Assembly: GCA_025938055.1 (NCBI GenBank)
Contig: JAICQC010000342.1
Coordinates: forward strand, 1-5,203
DNA: 5,203 nucleotides
From: Anaerolineales bacterium
GTDB lineage: Bacteria > Chloroflexota > Anaerolineae > Anaerolineales > Villigracilaceae
Reading direction: 5' to 3'
Shown here: positions 4,994 to 5,203 of the stretch, in pieces
Layout of the letters: each line of letters opens with the position of its first letter
How positions within the stretch are numbered: the stretch's first letter is position 1
Program-made: the position numbers and the translations under genes
The notes under the pieces: generated by a model
Seen by the model: the letters and a program-made list of their open reading frames with translations, nothing else
The model's database searches: none
Told to the model about the DNA's origin: nothing

Positions 4994-5203
4994 ATGGACA
5001 ACCTGCTGAACCGCCAGTTGAATTACACTGTACACACCTCTGTGTATGAGGGTCCGCTCGACCTTCTGCTCGACTTGATCGAGCGCGCGGAGCTGGATAT
5101 TACGTCCGTGTCTCTGGCGGGGGTGACCGACCAGTACCTGTCATATATCAACAGCCTTGAGCAGGTCAACGCGGACGAAATCTCTGCCTTCCTGGTGATC
5201 GCA
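4994..5203 (+). CDS. scpA: Segregation and condensation protein A, 5' part only
   Basis: ScpA is the kleisin subunit that bridges SMC heads and binds ScpB, forming the bacterial condensin used in chromosome compaction and segregation. Only the first 70 residues are inside the window; the reading frame is open to the edge. Residues about 16-50 carry the family signature TSVYEGPLDLLLDLIERAEL, then DITSVSLAGVTDQYLSYI. This is the N-terminal helical region that contacts the SMC neck. The ATG at 4994 gives the normal short lead-in (MDNLLNRQLNYTVHT) before the YEGPLDLLL motif. scpB usually follows scpA and would be expected just beyond the right edge. It is divergent from moaC across 48 bp, with its own TATAAT box. 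Confidence 0.93.
   Translation, partial: MDNLLNRQLNYTVHTSVYEGPLDLLLDLIERAELDITSVSLAGVTDQYLSYINSLEQVNADEISAFLVIA

Overview
The window reads as an ordinary bacterial chromosome segment of moderate GC. Eight genes lie on the minus strand and the 5' end of a ninth lies on the plus strand at the right edge. Every gene belongs to a well-known bacterial family. The protein styles (FabF, L19, MurI, and a ScpA gene divergent from moaC) would fit a Chloroflexota/Anaerolineae-type genome, but this is an impression from the sequence and no marker here proves it.

Layout, read in the minus direction from right to left. moaC (4469-4945) is followed by a small cupin gene (4025-4390), moaD (3770-4018) and moaE (3275-3733). 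This is a molybdenum cofactor biosynthesis cluster supplying the cPMP-forming enzyme and both subunits of molybdopterin synthase; moaA is not in the window. A 131-bp gap leads to fabF (1908-3143). A 148-bp gap then carries a good sigma-70-type promoter and a structured leader for rplS (ribosomal protein L19, 1412-1759). rplS ends in a textbook intrinsic terminator (1364-1394). Immediately beyond it start a class-I glutamine amidotransferase-like peptidase C26 gene (631-1350) and the 5' three quarters of murI, glutamate racemase (1-603, running off the left edge). On the plus strand scpA, a chromosome-segregation subunit, starts at 4994 and is divergent from moaC.

There is no obvious mobile element, CRISPR array, RNA gene or defence system. 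The interest lies between the genes. (1) A compact 63-nt element (4407-4469) between moaC and the cupin gene folds on paper into a near-perfect three-way junction. It ends 2 nt upstream of the cupin Shine-Dalgarno sequence, so it is either an undescribed cis-regulatory RNA or a small dispersed inverted-repeat element. (2) The 48-bp moaC/scpA spacer holds two face-to-face TATAAT boxes, each 6-9 nt from its ATG. That predicts leaderless mRNAs from overlapping, mutually exclusive promoters, with a GGCGGT/ACCGCC inverted repeat over the scpA -10 box. (3) A similar leaderless arrangement may be embedded in the rplS terminator and drive the C26-murI unit. (4) The rplS leader can form a 7-bp hairpin with a 20-nt loop and is a candidate for L19 feedback control.
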